NCBI GenBank assembly: GCA_900754745.1
Contig: CAAEEB010000047.1
Location: 1 to 7,447 of the forward strand
Reading direction: 5' to 3'
Source of the DNA: an uncultured Collinsella sp.
GTDB taxonomy: Bacteria; Actinomycetota; Coriobacteriia; Coriobacteriales; Coriobacteriaceae
Length of the DNA stretch: 7,447 bases
This document shows, one piece after another, positions 6,087 through 7,447 of the stretch (position 1 is the first letter of the stretch; each line of letters starts with the position of its first letter). The notes under the pieces are model-generated. The model searched no databases. It saw only the letters and a list, made by a program, of their open reading frames with translations, and was not told the DNA's origin. The position numbers were made by a program, and so were the translations under genes.

Positions 6087-6107
6087 TCTCAAACCTTAGA
6101 TATAGCT

Positions 6108-6121
6108 TGGTTGCGCAACCA
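6108..6121. promoter_or_regulatory. Perfect 14-bp palindrome, candidate operator
   Basis: TGGTTGCGCAACCA reads the same on both strands. It lies 95 bases before the start of the B-repeat surface-protein gene, directly downstream of the -10-like TATAGC (6101-6106) and directly upstream of the -35-like TTGAGT (6123-6128). Either arrangement suits a dimeric transcription factor. The regulator is unknown and no regulator gene sits beside it in the window. Confidence 0.5.
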
Positions 6122-6122
6122 T

Positions 6123-6152
6123 TTGAGTGTATTTTCGGCTTGAATTGATGAT
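6123..6152 (+). promoter_or_regulatory. Candidate promoter of the B-repeat protein gene
   Basis: TTGAGT (6123-6128), an 18-base spacer and GATGAT (6147-6152) each match consensus at 4 of 6. Transcription would start near 6160, putting the hairpin at 6166-6193 close to the 5' end of the mRNA. An alternative is TTGCAA (6076-6081) with TATAGC (6101-6106), spacer 19, which would place the 14-bp palindrome at the start site. The two cannot be told apart by eye. Confidence 0.3.
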
Positions 6153-6161
6153 GCAATTCAA
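6140..6161. promoter_or_regulatory. 8-bp inverted repeat TTGAATTG-ATGATG-CAATTCAA
   Basis: Perfect arms at 6140-6147 and 6154-6161 with a 6-base spacer. It covers the candidate -10 box GATGAT, so it could be an operator; if transcription starts at the upstream alternative it would be a weak hairpin in the mRNA leader. Confidence 0.4.
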
Positions 6162-6165
6162 AGGT

Positions 6166-6193
6166 CTTCTTCTGCGAAGTGGTCGCGAAGAAG
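6166..6193 (+). promoter_or_regulatory. Leader hairpin before the B-repeat protein gene
   Basis: CTTCTTC (6166-6172) pairs with GAAGAAG (6187-6193). After a single bulged T, GCGA (6174-6177) pairs with TCGC (6183-6186) around an AGTGG loop, giving 11 bp in all. It ends 9 bases before the ribosome binding site AAAGGA (6203-6208). No T-run follows, so it is not a terminator; likely roles are protection of the mRNA 5' end or control of translation. Confidence 0.5.
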
Positions 6194-6215
6194 CAAGTCG
6201 GGAAAGGACGACCAC

Positions 6216-7447
6216 ATGAATAGGAAGCTTAACGCTGCTATCACAGCCGGTCTGAGCTTGAGTATGGTGCTCAGCTCCACGCCGGTTGCTGCTATCGCGG
6301 CGGAGACTGCCCAGGGTACAAACGGGGAGGCGACCGCTGCTGCCGCTACTGGCAAACGAGTCGACTACTATGCCAACGGCGGTACTTTTGCGGACGGAAG
6401 CGATTGGCAAAATAACTACACGAACGAGAACGGCGAGGTCACTCCTTCGGCTGCACCAGTGCGTGACGGCTATGTGTTTGCTGGCTGGGTTTATGCCGGA
6501 ACCGATCAGGTAGTCGATTTCTCTCAGCCTCTTCAGGGCGGCTCGGATCACTTCATGCTGTTCGCCAAGTGGACTGAGGCTCCCTCGAAGGTGCTCGATG
6601 TGACCTACTCCGCCAATGGCGGTCAGTTCGCCGACGGCAACAACGTCATGCTGGGCCAGACTGACAGCAATGGTATTGCTCGTCAGCCGCTTGCTCCTAC
6701 GCGCGACGGCTATGTGTTTGCCGGTTGGTATTATCACAGCGACGGTACCGACCAGGTTGACTTCAACCAGCCGATCGTCGGTGGCGGCAAGCATGTGACC
6801 CTTTTCGCCGCTTGGACGCCTGCGAAGCAGGACAAGACTGTCGATATCCTCTACGTTGCCAACGGCGGTACGTTCTTCGACGGCAACGATACTATGCAGG
6901 GCGTAACCGATACCGACGGTATCGCACGCCTGCCGCTTCAGCCGACCCGCGAGGGCTATGACTTCCTTGGTTGGTCGTACGATCGCGACGGAAATGACCC
7001 CGTCGACTTCACGAAGGCTATCGTTGCGGGCAGTGGTCACGCGACCGTTTATGCTCAGTGGAAGCAGAACAACGAGAAGACGGTTCTCTATGTTGCCAAT
7101 GGTGGCGCTTTCGCCGATGGCAATGAGACCATGGAGGGTGTCACCGACAGCAACGGCGTCGCCCGCCAGCCCCTGGCCCCGACCCGCGAGGGCTACACCT
7201 TTACTGGTTGGACTTACGATGCTGCTGGCACCGAGCCTGTCGACTTCACCAAGCCCATCCCGGGTGGCGGTCAGCATGTTACGTTCTTCGCTCAGTGGGC
7301 AGAGCTTGCTAACAATGAGAAAGACGTTCTCTACGTCGCCAACGGCGGTGTGTTCGCAGATGGCAACGAGACGCTCCAGGGCGTGACCGACGGCGACGGC
7401 GTCGCCCGCCAGCCCCTGGCCCCGACCCGCGAGGGCTACACCTTTAC
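6216..7447 (+). CDS. Secreted InlB B-repeat (Listeria-Bacteroides repeat) surface protein, partial
   Basis: The frame is open from the ATG at 6216 to the window end (410 residues, no stop), so the gene is cut by the window. The ATG stands 7 bases after AAAGGA. Residues 1-28 are a signal peptide: NRK at the N-terminus, a hydrophobic core (LSLSMVLSS) and Ala-rich cleavage options after A28 or A29. A low-complexity Ala/Thr linker leads into tandem repeats beginning at residues 48, 128, 210, 289 and 370. Each has YxANGG near its start, an ADGN turn, PLAPTREGYxFxGW in the middle and VDFxxP..GG..HxTxFAxW at its end. This is the InlB B-repeat (PF09479/TIGR02543 type), a beta-grasp-like module of bacterial surface proteins, here longer (79-82 residues) than the common 60-70. 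The mature part is very acidic. Relatives are long adhesin-like proteins; a wall anchor, if present, lies beyond the window. Ligand unknown. Confidence 0.9.
   Translation, partial: MNRKLNAAITAGLSLSMVLSSTPVAAIAAETAQGTNGEATAAAATGKRVDYYANGGTFADGSDWQNNYTNENGEVTPSAAPVRDGYVFAGWVYAGTDQVVDFSQPLQGGSDHFMLFAKWTEAPSKVLDVTYSANGGQFADGNNVMLGQTDSNGIARQPLAPTRDGYVFAGWYYHSDGTDQVDFNQPIVGGGKHVTLFAAWTPAKQDKTVDILYVANGGTFFDGNDTMQGVTDTDGIARLPLQPTREGYDFLGWSYDRDGNDPVDFTKAIVAGSGHATVYAQWKQNNEKTVLYVANGGAFADGNETMEGVTDSNGVARQPLAPTREGYTFTGWTYDAAGTEPVDFTKPIPGGGQHVTFFAQWAELANNEKDVLYVANGGVFADGNETLQGVTDGDGVARQPLAPTREGYTF
7153..7204 (+). repeat. 52-base exact direct repeat, first copy (B-repeat unit 4)
   Basis: This stretch, which encodes the segment from GVARQPLAP to REGYTF, is identical base for base to 7396-7447, exactly 243 bases further on. 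Identity at third codon positions shows recent duplication or gene conversion, not just protein-level conservation. Confidence 0.9.
7396..7447 (+). repeat. 52-base exact direct repeat, second copy (B-repeat unit 5)
   Basis: Identical to 7153-7204. The match runs up to the last base of the window, so 52 is a lower limit to its length. Confidence 0.9.

Larger units (their letters stand above)
6357..7447 (+). repeat. Tandem B-repeat array, 4 complete units and 1 partial
   Basis: Units start at 6357, 6597, 6843, 7080 and 7323, giving periods of 240, 246, 237 and 243 bases, always whole codons. The first unit is the most divergent (WQNNYTNENGEV in place of the usual TMxGVTDxNGVA segment). Units 4 and 5 are nearly identical in protein and partly in DNA. 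The array continues past the window end, so the copy number is unknown. Confidence 0.9.

Noticed and set aside
6096..7277. 393-residue open frame on the minus strand with internal repeats
   Set aside because: It is the antisense shadow of the B-repeat gene: its periodicity copies the + strand repeats. The + strand frame has a signal peptide, a ribosome binding site and a known repeat family; the minus frame has none.
1..7447. CRISPR array, tRNA or rRNA gene, transposase
   Set aside because: No short regularly spaced repeat with unique spacers, no cloverleaf or rRNA-like segment and no transposase motif was seen. The only tandem repeats are coding B-repeats of 79-82 codons.

Overview
The window looks like chromosomal DNA from a fairly GC-rich Gram-positive bacterium. 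Gene content and style (an RmuC, an ABC exporter and an endonuclease III in a row, then a secreted InlB-type B-repeat protein, with strong AGGAGG-like ribosome binding sites) suggest a Coriobacteriia gut actinobacterium such as Collinsella. This assignment is an inference from gene style; no ribosomal or marker gene is present. All convincing genes lie on the + strand.

Layout. Positions 1-107 hold the tail of an unseen upstream unit, closed by a strong intrinsic terminator (80-107). After about 250 bases of non-coding leader comes a small single-pass membrane protein of unknown role (361-783). Five bases after its stop lies a long imperfect stem-loop (789-866). An AT-rich inverted repeat at a likely promoter (874-894) follows. 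Next is a two-gene module: a DUF6036/AbiEii-like nucleotidyltransferase (907-1437) and, overlapping it by 4 bases and starting at TTG, a protein with a C-terminal helix-turn-helix (1434-1997). It reads as a probable toxin-antitoxin or phage-defence pair. Its codon use (AGA, AGG and ATA are common) differs from its neighbours, so it is probably an accessory insertion.

The housekeeping part follows: rmuC (2049-3404) with its own terminator (3422-3452), a single-polypeptide ABC exporter half-transporter (3528-5330), and nth, endonuclease III (5394-6059). The last two are probably co-transcribed. RmuC and Nth both act on DNA integrity, but a terminator and the transporter separate them, so they are not evidently one unit.

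The 156 bases from 6060 to 6215 are dense in dyad symmetry: an A/T hairpin, a perfect 14-bp palindrome, an 8-bp inverted repeat and a bulged 11-bp hairpin just before the ribosome binding site. They precede a long open frame (6216 to the window end, no stop) encoding a secreted protein with a signal peptide and tandem InlB B-type (Listeria-Bacteroides) repeats of 79-82 residues. At least five units begin in the window. The last two share an exact 52-base stretch, a sign of recent duplication.

The best candidates for something new are the nucleotidyltransferase/HTH module with the stem-loop in front of it, and the regulatory leader of the B-repeat surface protein. Nothing here can be called an undescribed system from sequence alone.
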